Assembly (NCBI GenBank): GCA_022561775.1 | Contig: JADFQO010000017.1 | Location: 1-59,119, forward strand | Length of the DNA: 59,119 nt | DNA from: Myxococcales bacterium | GTDB taxonomy: Bacteria > Myxococcota_A > UBA9160 > SMWR01 | Reading direction: 5' to 3' | Shown here: positions 19,324 to 26,934 of the stretch, one piece after another | How the letters are laid out: each line of letters starts with the position of its first letter | Position numbering within the stretch: the stretch's first letter is position 1 | Position numbers and translations under genes: made by a program | The notes under the pieces: generated by a model | Databases searched by the model: none | Told to the model about the DNA's origin: nothing | The model's input: only the letters and a program-made list of their open reading frames with translations

Positions 19324-20124
19324 GTGGAGCGCGGCTCCTTGTGGCCGAAGAGAAACGGCGCTGAGTTCTTCTGCAAACTCGCAGAACTCTCGCGGGGTGC
19401 GCTCGAGTTGGTGCTTCCGCCGACTTGCGGAGCCTGCGGCACCCGCACAGATCCGACCGCCGTGCTTTGTCCGGCCTGCGACGGTTGGCTCGAACGGATT
19501 GCACCGCGCGCGTGCCAGCTGTGCCAAGAAACGGCGCCGCAAACCGGCAGTGGTCTTTGTGCAGGCTGCGAGACGTCGGACTCCCCATTGACGGCCTGCG
19601 TCGCCGCGATCCGATTCGAGGCTGGTGGAGCCGAGTGGATCCACCGCTTCAAATACCCGAGGAAGGGTTTGAGGGGACTCGATCCCGCGTCCGCATCGGT
19701 GGTCGGGGCGATGCTGTGCGAGGCCGCGGCCCGGGCGCCGGGACCCCAGCCGGACCTGGTCGTACCCGTGCCGCTGCATCCGCGCCGACTTCGATTGCGC
19801 GGCTTCAACCCCTCCGCACAGATCGCCCGATCTCTGGCTCGAAAATTCGAGATTCCCTTTGACCCCGTCGCGCTTCGCCGCACGCGAGACACGCCCAGCC
19901 AGACGGGCCTCGATCGGCGCGAGCGACGCAGCAACGTTCGAGGTGCCTTTCGGTCGCGTCGTGGGCTGCAGCCGCCAGAGCGAATCTGGTTGGTCGACGA
20001 TGTGGTGACGACGACCAGCACATTGGCCGAAGCAGCGATCGCGCTGCGCACAGCCGGAGCTTCCACGGTCATAGGACTGTGCGCGGCCCGAGCTCTTTTG
20101 GATGGTCCTTCTATGAGTCGCTGA
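19324..20124 (+). CDS. comF: ComF family protein (double zinc finger plus phosphoribosyltransferase)
   Basis: 266 residues. Four Cys pairs in the first 90 residues (CGACG, CPAC, CQLC, CAGC) form the Zn-finger part of ComF/GntX proteins. The C-terminal PRTase domain carries LVVPVPLHPRRLRLRGFN and the PRPP loop IWLVDDVVTTTSTL. ComF is linked to DNA uptake and to primosome/recombination functions; the substrate of its PRTase domain is unknown. The start is GTG at 19324. It ends the plus-strand block, 59 nt after gpmI. Confidence 0.85.
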   Translation: MERGSLWPKRNGAEFFCKLAELSRGALELVLPPTCGACGTRTDPTAVLCPACDGWLERIAPRACQLCQETAPQTGSGLCAGCETSDSPLTACVAAIRFEAGGAEWIHRFKYPRKGLRGLDPASASVVGAMLCEAAARAPGPQPDLVVPVPLHPRRLRLRGFNPSAQIARSLARKFEIPFDPVALRRTRDTPSQTGLDRRERRSNVRGAFRSRRGLQPPERIWLVDDVVTTTSTLAEAAIALRTAGASTVIGLCAARALLDGPSMSR

Positions 20125-20199
20125 AATTACACCAAGCACCAGCCCCGCGGCCGGAATTGTTGCGCGCGCTCGGAGTTGGGCAATTGCGCCCCGATCCCT

Positions 20200-21264
20200 T
20201 CAGCCGTGATCAACCGCCTCTCGAATAACACGGCGAAGCCGATCTGGATCGACGGGCTTCTTGAACAGCACATCCTTCAAGCCCTTGAGTTTGCTGCGCT
20301 TGATGATGTGGTCCTTGTCGTAGTGAAACGCAGTCATCATCAATATGGGCAGGTCGGGGTAGCGCTCGCGCACGGCACTGTACAGTTCGTACCCGTCCAT
20401 TTCCGGCATCACGACATCCGTCAGAACCACGTCGAAGTTCGAAGATTCGATCTTCCGCAGACCCTCGGCACCATCACCCGCGGTCTCCACCACGCAGCCC
20501 TCGGCGGCGAGCATCTCCTCGATCGAACGGCAGATTCCCATGTCGTCATCGACGACGAGGATTCGGATATCCTTGAGGTCCGGCTCATCAGACGATCCCG
20601 ATCGCGGGCCGCGAAGATCGATCATGCGCGTCGGCCCGATGTATTTCGTCGTCTCGTAGCGCTGGTTCTCGACCATTTCTTCCAGGCGATTCAGGATGCT
20701 GGAGATTCGCGTGACTTCCCGGCGCATCCCATGGAGGCGTTCGAATTCCACGGAACTGTCCTGCTCACCTGCGAGTTCGTCGATATCTCGCGCGAGCAGA
20801 TCCAGCAGATTGAGGATGACCGCGAGTGGATTGTTGATTTCGTGGGAGAGGCCGACCGCCACCTCGCCGAGCGTCGCGAGCTTGTCCTTCCGAAGGATTT
20901 CCCGCAGATCCTTCGCATAGCCAATCGTCCCATCCGGTTCACCGGACTCGTCGTAGGTAATGGTCGCTGACATCGCAACCGGGATGTGCTGGCCGTCCTT
21001 GGAGAGAAAAGTCGTCTGAAACGTCTCCACGATTCCGCTCCCGCCGTGATCGGGGCCGCGCATCGCCCGCATGACACGCTTGGCTTCGTCGACATCGGCA
21101 TAGACGGTCGCGACAAAGCTGCCGAGGATCTCGTCCTGGGTGTACCCCATGCTGCGACTGGCCCCGTCGTTATAGTAGATGATGCGCCCTCTTCGGTCGG
21201 TCGCGACGATGATATCGGTGGACCGAGAGATCAGTCCTTCGAGTTTTTCTTTGGAAAGCGGCAT
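20200..21264 (-). CDS. PAS - histidine phosphotransfer (DHp) - receiver protein without kinase ATPase domain
   Basis: 354 residues. The PAS domain spans about 5-120 (STDIIVATDRRGRIIYYNDG ... DGTIGYAKDL). A HisKA-type DHp helix pair follows with LSHEINNPLAVI, phospho-His at H141. Where an HATPase_c domain (N, G1, G2 boxes) should come, there is only a 30-residue linker and then a complete receiver domain (VVDDD, phospho-Asp D283 in LTDVVMPEMD, KKP near 330). The protein therefore cannot phosphorylate itself and may act as a phosphorelay bridge served by another kinase. It stands 70 nt downstream of oadB and may end that operon. Confidence 0.85.
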   Translation of the reverse strand: MPLSKEKLEGLISRSTDIIVATDRRGRIIYYNDGASRSMGYTQDEILGSFVATVYADVDEAKRVMRAMRGPDHGGSGIVETFQTTFLSKDGQHIPVAMSATITYDESGEPDGTIGYAKDLREILRKDKLATLGEVAVGLSHEINNPLAVILNLLDLLARDIDELAGEQDSSVEFERLHGMRREVTRISSILNRLEEMVENQRYETTKYIGPTRMIDLRGPRSGSSDEPDLKDIRILVVDDDMGICRSIEEMLAAEGCVVETAGDGAEGLRKIESSNFDVVLTDVVMPEMDGYELYSAVRERYPDLPILMMTAFHYDKDHIIKRSKLKGLKDVLFKKPVDPDRLRRVIREAVDHG

Positions 21265-21334
21265 CGCACAAAAAGCCTAAGCCGGTCGACGCCTACGGGC
21301 AATAGCCGGCACCAGAGCGCCAGCTTCGATGGGA

Positions 21335-22468
21335 TCAGCCGCCGAGCAGTCCCAGCAGTACACCTGCAGCGACGGCCGACCCGATGACTCCGGCGATATT
21401 GGGTGCCATCGCGTGCATGATCAGGAAGTTGGTGGGATCATCTTTCTGCGCCGTGATCATCGCGACGCGGGCCGCCATCGGCACGGCTGAAACGCCCGCC
21501 GCTCCGAGAATCGGATTCACGGGCTTGCTCGACACGCGATTCATCAGCTTCGCAAACACGACACCCGAAGCCGTGGCAATGGAAAAAGCTACTATCCCGA
21601 GCGCAAAGATCTTAAGCGACGTCGGTGTCAAGAATCGCTCCGCGGTCGCTCCGGCGCCCACACAGATACCCAGCAGGATGGTCACGGAATCTATGAACGC
21701 GCTCTTCGCGGTATTCGCCAATCGGTCGGTGACTCCAGACTCCTTCAACAGGTTTCCGAAGAACAACATGCCGAGCAGTGTCGTCGCCTTGGGGGCGAAC
21801 ATCGTACAGAGCACGAATGCCGCGATCGGAAATAGGATGCGCTCGGTCTTCGAGACCTCGCGCGGTGTGGGCATCTGGATCAGCCGCTCCTTTCGGGTGG
21901 TCAGCAAACGGACGATGGGCGGCTGGATGACGGGTACGAGCGCCATGTATCCATACGCGGCCACAGCCACCGCCGGGAGCAGGTGCGGCGCGAGGCGAGC
22001 CGTGATGAAGATCGTCGTGGGGCCATCGGCGCCTCCGATGATGCCGATGGCTCCGGCCTCAGCGGGCGTAAATCCGAGAGTGAGCGCTCCCCAATAGGTG
22101 GCAAAGATCCCCACCTGTGCGGCCGCGCCCAGAAGGATCAATCGCGGCTGGGAAAGCATGGCGGAAAAGTCCGTCATTGCGCCGACACCCAGAAAGATCA
22201 ACGCGGGGAAAATTTCGTGCTCGACGCCGAAGTAGAGGTAATGGATCACGCCCTCCGCGGCGGGCGAGGCTTCGGACAGCGGTACATTCCCCATCATCAT
22301 GCCGAAGCCGATCGGAATCAGTAGCAGGGGTTCGAACTTGCGCACGATGCCGAGGGCGATGAGGATCAGCCCGAACCCCATCATGAGCAGATTCAAAACC
22401 GTATCAGGGTGAGCAAGGACGTGGCCGATTCCGGTCGTCCAAAAAAAGTCGATGACGCCGTTGGACAT
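21335..22468 (-). CDS. oadB: Na+-translocating decarboxylase beta subunit
   Basis: 377 residues with about ten membrane helices. The OadB/GcdB/MmdB family couples decarboxylation of a carboxybiotin carrier to Na+ export. The Na+/proton site region GIIGGADGPTTIFI (near residue 140) and the C-terminal NFLIMHAMAPNIAGVIGSA are the two best-conserved motifs. Its start lies 12 nt after the biotin carrier gene. The matching carboxyltransferase (alpha) is not adjacent; a candidate relative lies at 42354-43904. Confidence 0.93.
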   Translation of the reverse strand: MSNGVIDFFWTTGIGHVLAHPDTVLNLLMMGFGLILIALGIVRKFEPLLLIPIGFGMMMGNVPLSEASPAAEGVIHYLYFGVEHEIFPALIFLGVGAMTDFSAMLSQPRLILLGAAAQVGIFATYWGALTLGFTPAEAGAIGIIGGADGPTTIFITARLAPHLLPAVAVAAYGYMALVPVIQPPIVRLLTTRKERLIQMPTPREVSKTERILFPIAAFVLCTMFAPKATTLLGMLFFGNLLKESGVTDRLANTAKSAFIDSVTILLGICVGAGATAERFLTPTSLKIFALGIVAFSIATASGVVFAKLMNRVSSKPVNPILGAAGVSAVPMAARVAMITAQKDDPTNFLIMHAMAPNIAGVIGSAVAAGVLLGLLGG

Positions 22469-22480
22469 GCGCCAGCTGTC

Positions 22481-22924
22481 CTAACCGATCGTCATCAGCA
22501 GTTGACCGGCGGATGTTTCGGAACCTTCGCTCACAGCGATCTCCTTCACGATTCCAGAAACAGGTGACGCAATGTCATTCTCCATCTTCATCGCCTCGAG
22601 TTTCAGAACGACCTGTTTCGCCGAAACCGAATCGCCCACCTTGACGTGAATCGAGATGATCTTTCCCGGGATCGGCGCGACGATGGCACCGTCGCCGACC
22701 GAGGCGACCGGAACCGCCGCAGGGGCGCTCGGCGCGGGAGCCGTCGCTATCGCACCAGAAGCGGACGTGACGGGCGGCGGCGATACCGCGGGGCTCGCTT
22801 CGCCACCGGTACATTCGACGTGGAACTCGCGGCCGTCGATCGTGACGGTACCACCTCCGGTCGCCTTATCGACCACGCTGACCGTGTACTCCACGCCCTG
22901 GCTCTTGACCTTGTACGTCGCCAT
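22481..22924 (-). CDS. Biotin carboxyl carrier subunit of a Na+-pump decarboxylase
   Basis: 147 residues. The N terminus (MATYKVKSQGVEYTVSVVDK) is typical of stand-alone carrier subunits of methylmalonyl-CoA and glutaconyl-CoA decarboxylases. A Pro/Ala hinge (about 45-75) leads to the biotinyl domain, with the biotinylated lysine K113 in EAMKMEND. The hinge lets biotin swing between the carboxyltransferase and the membrane beta subunit. It sits between the gamma and beta genes. It could equally serve the biotin carboxylase at 40980-42332, which has no carrier domain of its own. Confidence 0.9.
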   Translation of the reverse strand: MATYKVKSQGVEYTVSVVDKATGGGTVTIDGREFHVECTGGEASPAVSPPPVTSASGAIATAPAPSAPAAVPVASVGDGAIVAPIPGKIISIHVKVGDSVSAKQVVLKLEAMKMENDIASPVSGIVKEIAVSEGSETSAGQLLMTIG

Positions 22925-22969
22925 CTCTCGTCCCGGCGCCGACAGGCAAAAGCCTTTCGGCGCAATAGG

Positions 22970-23335
22970 CTACCTGCGAAACGGCGCGATCTGCCGCATC
23001 CGACCCGCGCTCGCCCAAGCCGATGATGCGGCGCGGGTCGTCGCGATGGCTCGACGCCTTCGATGATAGGAATATGCAGCCAGCGCAACTCGCAAAAGAT
23101 CATCCTCCGAGGCTTCGCGTTCTGCGCCCGAGCGGTCAACTTGGGGAAGTGTAGCGGGATCGACTTCGGACGGAGCGCTCGTTTCGGGCCGGGATCGGCT
23201 CAGGATACGGGTCGTCAGCGAAATCAGGCCCACCAGCGCAAGCAAAGCGCAGAAGACCGTCCCCATACCGACAAGGATCATCGAAAGCCCATTGGTCAGC
23301 GATGCATCCACTCGAGCCACCCCGCGGCGGTCCAT
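22970..23335 (-). CDS. oadG: Na+-pump decarboxylase gamma subunit (OadG-like)
   Basis: About 121 residues. One membrane helix near the N terminus (LSMILVGMGTVFCALLALVG), then a hydrophilic tail ending in a conserved-looking helix (EDDLLRVALAAYSYHRRR) and a basic end. This is the architecture of OadG/MmdD, which anchors the carboxyltransferase to the beta subunit. An upstream in-frame start at 23428 would add 31 residues with no gamma-like features, so I prefer the ATG at 23335; neither has a strong Shine-Dalgarno. Order gamma-carrier-beta as in known pump operons. Confidence 0.75.
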   Translation of the reverse strand: MDRRGVARVDASLTNGLSMILVGMGTVFCALLALVGLISLTTRILSRSRPETSAPSEVDPATLPQVDRSGAEREASEDDLLRVALAAYSYHRRRRAIATTRAASSAWASAGRMRQIAPFRR

Positions 23336-23439
23336 CGAAATCGAGTAATCCAAACGGTGCAGTTCACCGTGAATTCCGCTGCCCGGTGTACCAGAAACGC
23401 CGGCTCCGGTGCAACATTGCAGCGCCAAGGTGAATCTGG

Positions 23440-24651
23440 CTATTCAACCCCCTGCTCGGCGAGCCAGCGTTCGACGTCGATCGCCGCCATGCAACCGGTT
23501 CCCGCAGCCGTGACGGCCTGTCGGTAGACCGGATCCATCGCATCGCCGCACGCGAAGACGCCCTCGATGTTGGTTCGGCTCGTGCCCGGAACCACCGTCA
23601 CGTACCCGACCCGGTTCAGGTCGATCTGGTCCCAGACCAGCTTTGTATTGGGCTCGTGGCCGATCGCGATGAACACCGCTTCGACGGGTAACTCTCGGAT
23701 CTGATCGGTCTTCACGTTGCGCGTTCGCACTCCCGTCACGAAATCTTCTCCGATCACTTCATCGACCACCGAATTCCAGACGAATTCGATCTTCTCGTGA
23801 TTGCGCGCGCGCTCTTGCATGATCTTGGATGCACGCAGCGAATCCCTGCGATGAATGACGAACACCTTCGTCGCGAAGCGGGTCAGGAAGAGCGCCTCCT
23901 CCAGAGCTGTGTCGCCGCCCCCCACGACGGCCATCGGCTTGCCGCGAAACAGCGCCCCGTCGCACGTCGCACACGCCGACACACCATTGTTCATCAAGCG
24001 CTGTTCCGATTCGATCCCGAGCCACTTCGCGGAGGCGCCCATCGCGAAGATCAGGGCATTCGCGGTGAACGAGCGATCCGCGATCTTCACCCGAAAGGGG
24101 CGCGTAGAGCAATCGACTTGGGTGGCGTCCTCCATGATGATCTTCGCTCCGAAGCGCTCGGCCTGTTTCTGGAACAGCTCCATCATTTCGGGGCCCGTCA
24201 CACCCTCGGGAAAACCCGGGTAGTTCTCGACATCCGTGGTCAACATGAGCTGCCCGCCAAACTGGAAACCCGCGATGACCAGCGGTTCGAGTTCCGCTCG
24301 CGCGGCGTAGATGGCCGCCGTGTAGCCAGCGGGACCGCTTCCCACGATGATGACGCGGCGGTGCTCGGCCTCGTCACCGGCTTTTTCGGCCGGACCACTT
24401 GTGCGACCGAGAAGCGGATCGAGTTCACCAGCACTCTCCATGGCCGAGAGATCTTCGAAACCACCGACGTGGGTTTCTCCGATGAAGATCTGCGGAACCG
24501 TCATTCGGCCACTCCGTTCGATCATCTCATCGCGACGTCCCGCATCGGTCTCGATATTGATCTCCGTCCACTCGACGCCCTTGGACTGCAAAAGCTGTTT
24601 GGCCATCACACAATACGGGCAGCCGTCCTTTGCGTAGATCAGGATCGACAT
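23440..24651 (-). CDS. Glutaredoxin-thioredoxin reductase fusion
   Basis: 403 residues. Residues 1-80 are a class-I glutaredoxin with active site CPYC (11-14), TVPQIFIG and GGFEDL. A ~18-residue linker leads to a complete low-Mr thioredoxin reductase: FAD motif GSGPAGY (104-110), GGQLMLTTDVENYPG, redox pair CATC (227-230), NADPH motif GGGDTALEEA, and the FAD end GVFACGDAMD. The reductase could reduce its own Grx domain without glutathione, or Grx could be an internal acceptor like thioredoxin. The ATG at 24651 has GAGGAGGT upstream; the longer frame adds 11 non-homologous residues. gshA lies directly upstream. Confidence 0.93.
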   Translation of the reverse strand: MSILIYAKDGCPYCVMAKQLLQSKGVEWTEINIETDAGRRDEMIERSGRMTVPQIFIGETHVGGFEDLSAMESAGELDPLLGRTSGPAEKAGDEAEHRRVIIVGSGPAGYTAAIYAARAELEPLVIAGFQFGGQLMLTTDVENYPGFPEGVTGPEMMELFQKQAERFGAKIIMEDATQVDCSTRPFRVKIADRSFTANALIFAMGASAKWLGIESEQRLMNNGVSACATCDGALFRGKPMAVVGGGDTALEEALFLTRFATKVFVIHRRDSLRASKIMQERARNHEKIEFVWNSVVDEVIGEDFVTGVRTRNVKTDQIRELPVEAVFIAIGHEPNTKLVWDQIDLNRVGYVTVVPGTSRTNIEGVFACGDAMDPVYRQAVTAAGTGCMAAIDVERWLAEQGVE

Positions 24652-24717
24652 CAGAGGCACCTCCTCGGGGCCGCATCCGGGCATTTTCGCTTCTGAACCC
24701 TCAGGGGGCTTCTCTCT

Positions 24718-26073
24718 TCAATAGCGCGCGTACTCGATCAAGCGCTCGAAGGACCCCTCCCACTCACCCTCCCAGCACTCGAGTACAACCTGACCGGGGC
24801 TCTTTTCAAGCGCGAGCTGCGCGAAAATCGGATCCAGGAATGCCGACTCATCGGGCGCGCTCGGGCCGGCATGGCCGATCCGCTCGAGACCGCTGCGAGC
24901 GATCTCGAGGAGTTCTCGAGCCAGGCCGAGAACGGGCCGCCCGGCGTAACTCGCCGCCAGACCCTGGCGTGAAACCGCTTCCATGGCCGCCCCGCGCTCG
25001 GCCTGGCTGGCGCCGACCAGCTTCGCCGCCGCCGCGCGGGCGGTTTTGTCGTACAGGATGCCCTTCCAAAGAGCGGGCAGAGAGCAGGTGAGGCCGGGCG
25101 GCACCGCGTCGGCGCAGCGAACCTCGATGAACTGCTTGACGCGAACCTCGGGAAACAGGGTCGTGAGATGGCGATCGAAGTCCGCGAGGGTGGCGCGCTC
25201 GGCACCACGTCCATTTTCGAAAAACTGCCGGAAGGTCATGTCGTGGGCCGGCTCGAAGCGCCCTTCACGCACCAGAAAGTACATCGGTACGTCGAGCGCC
25301 CACTCCACGTAGCGCCGATAACCGAAGTCGGGCTCGAAGGCGATCGGCAACATCCCACACCGATCCGGATCCGTATCCGTCCAGGCGTGCATGCGCCTTG
25401 ACGCAAAGCCGTTGGCTTTGCCGTCGGAGAGGCTCGAGTTCGCGAAGATCGCCGATACGATGGGTGAAACCACGAGTGCCGTGCGGACTTTGTCCACCAT
25501 ATCGCTTTCGGATTCGTAATCGAAGTTCGCCTGGACGGTTGCCGTCGCGAACATCATGATCAGCCCCCGCGATCCCCGCGTGGGCATATAGCGACGCATG
25601 ATGCGATAGCGCTCCTTGGGCATCCTCGGCAGCTCGTCGACGGAGTGGATCGGGTGGATTCCCAGACCGAGCCATACGATGTCCAGCAGCTCGGAAACGC
25701 CGCGCACCAGTTCGAGATGGGCGTGAAATTCCGCGCAGGTTTCGTGAATGGTGCGCAGAGGTGCTCCCGAGAGCTCCAGCTGTCCGCCGGGTTCGAGCGT
25801 GATGCTCGCAGCATCGCGCTGCAACGCGACGATATTTCCGTCTTCGAAGATGGGCTCCCAACCCGCGCAATCGGCGATGCGCTTCAACAATACGCCGATC
25901 CCGCAATCCCCAGCGTATTCGACGGGGCTCCGGTTGGCTCCATGGAGACCGATCTTTTCGTGCTCGGTTCCCACCCGCCAGTGCTCCGGCGGCTTTTCGC
26001 CAGCGCGGAGAAACGCGACGAGATCGTCCACGGATTCGACGAGCTGCTGAGGGGCTGTCGTCGTCGCGCTCAC
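24718..26073 (-). CDS. gshA: Glutamate-cysteine ligase, plant/alphaproteobacterial type (GCS2)
   Basis: 451 residues. ATP-dependent joining of Glu and Cys, first step of glutathione synthesis. The family motifs HWRVGTEHEKIG, ITLEPGGQLELSGAP, IHPIHSVDELPRMPKERY and FATATVQANFDY are all present. The frame is open 77 codons further upstream but those residues are antisense to the neighbouring gene. The GTG at 26073 overlaps the stop of the ITPase-like gene (GTGA) and directly precedes SATTTAPQQLVESVDDLVAF. No gshB is seen in the window. Confidence 0.93.
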   Translation of the reverse strand: MSATTTAPQQLVESVDDLVAFLRAGEKPPEHWRVGTEHEKIGLHGANRSPVEYAGDCGIGVLLKRIADCAGWEPIFEDGNIVALQRDAASITLEPGGQLELSGAPLRTIHETCAEFHAHLELVRGVSELLDIVWLGLGIHPIHSVDELPRMPKERYRIMRRYMPTRGSRGLIMMFATATVQANFDYESESDMVDKVRTALVVSPIVSAIFANSSLSDGKANGFASRRMHAWTDTDPDRCGMLPIAFEPDFGYRRYVEWALDVPMYFLVREGRFEPAHDMTFRQFFENGRGAERATLADFDRHLTTLFPEVRVKQFIEVRCADAVPPGLTCSLPALWKGILYDKTARAAAAKLVGASQAERGAAMEAVSRQGLAASYAGRPVLGLARELLEIARSGLERIGHAGPSAPDESAFLDPIFAQLALEKSPGQVVLECWEGEWEGSFERLIEYARY

Positions 26074-26690
26074 ACCGCACCCTCTTCGAGACCGTAGAGA
26101 TCGGGTTGAAGAAACGCTACGAGCGCACACAGTACGCCGTGGCGCGCGTATTCGGCACGAGGCAACACGCCGTTGCTCAATCGACCGATGTTTCCGGTGC
26201 TCAGCGCCGAAGATTTCGCCGACGACTCGCCGCGGTGGGCCCCCCAGAGGCGATCGAAGGCCAAGCCGATCGGCTCGCGATCGTGCACCGCGAGAATCGA
26301 GCACTCGCGAGGATATCCGAATGCCGAGGAAAAACCGATCGAAGTCCGATCGCCGTCGGTGATGGCCACGCAGCCGATGTTCAGATGCGCAACTTCTCCC
26401 TCCGAACCGCCCGTCGGAAGCGGCACGAGTCCGTCCTCGATCCCGACGCCCAAATCACAGGGGAACCCGCTCGCGGCTTCGGCGGCGCGGTTACGCGCAC
26501 CGCGAATGATTTCTTCGAAGCCGACCGGTTGCTCGGGCACACCACTCGCAACCGCGACACCCTCGACTTTGGCGTCGGGCGCGTAGACGCCGATCGCGCT
26601 GCGAACCGCGGCGAGCTTCGGCTCGTTGACCGAGCCGACCCTCACCCAGCGGACCGCTGCCAACGGATTCTCCCGCGAAAAGCGCGTCAC
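26070..26690 (-). CDS. yjjX: Inosine/xanthosine triphosphatase, YjjX (DUF84) family
   Basis: 206 residues. The fold of house-cleaning NTPases: VRVGSVNEPKLAAVRSA near the start (substrate loop 'GStNp.K..Av'), GVPEQPVGFEEIIRGARNRA in the middle, then LGVGIEDGL and DRTSIGFSSAFGYP. It probably hydrolyses non-canonical purine triphosphates. The start is GTG at 26690, overlapping the stop of a small upstream frame by four bases; its own stop overlaps gshA. This gives a tightly coupled set. Confidence 0.85.
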   Translation of the reverse strand: MTRFSRENPLAAVRWVRVGSVNEPKLAAVRSAIGVYAPDAKVEGVAVASGVPEQPVGFEEIIRGARNRAAEAASGFPCDLGVGIEDGLVPLPTGGSEGEVAHLNIGCVAITDGDRTSIGFSSAFGYPRECSILAVHDREPIGLAFDRLWGAHRGESSAKSSALSTGNIGRLSNGVLPRAEYARHGVLCALVAFLQPDLYGLEEGAV

Positions 26691-26845
26691 GGAGTGGCAG
26701 CCTTTTCGACTCGAATGCGAAGTGCTTCGGCCGGTCCGCGAGCCGTCTCGAGGTCCCGGGCGTACGCTGCCTCTCGCTCGCCCAGGGCCCGGCCGAGGTC
26801 TTCGAAGCGCGCAGCGAGGTCGATCTCAGGGGGGGATGCATTCAT
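26687..26845 (-). CDS. Small hypothetical protein upstream of yjjX
   Basis: A 52-residue frame (MNASPPEIDLAARFEDLGRA ... RIRVEKAATP), predicted as a charged amphipathic helix. No family recognised. I include it because its stop overlaps the yjjX start by four bases (GTGA), like every other junction in this cluster. The ATG at 26845 has no clear Shine-Dalgarno; a longer start at 26884 is possible. It could be a short regulatory or leader peptide. Confidence 0.4.
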   Translation of the reverse strand: MNASPPEIDLAARFEDLGRALGEREAAYARDLETARGPAEALRIRVEKAATP

Positions 26846-26934
26846 CGCTGAGGGAACGTACCCGCGCGCCGCCGAACCGACCACACCGGACCCAGGCGGG
26901 CATGGCCGAAGGGCGGGCGAGGGAAATCCTGGTT

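Noticed and set aside
26074-26304. 77-codon N-terminal extension of glutamate-cysteine ligase
   Set aside because: It is antisense to the well-supported yjjX frame, and the GTG at 26073 gives the family start and a typical overlap.
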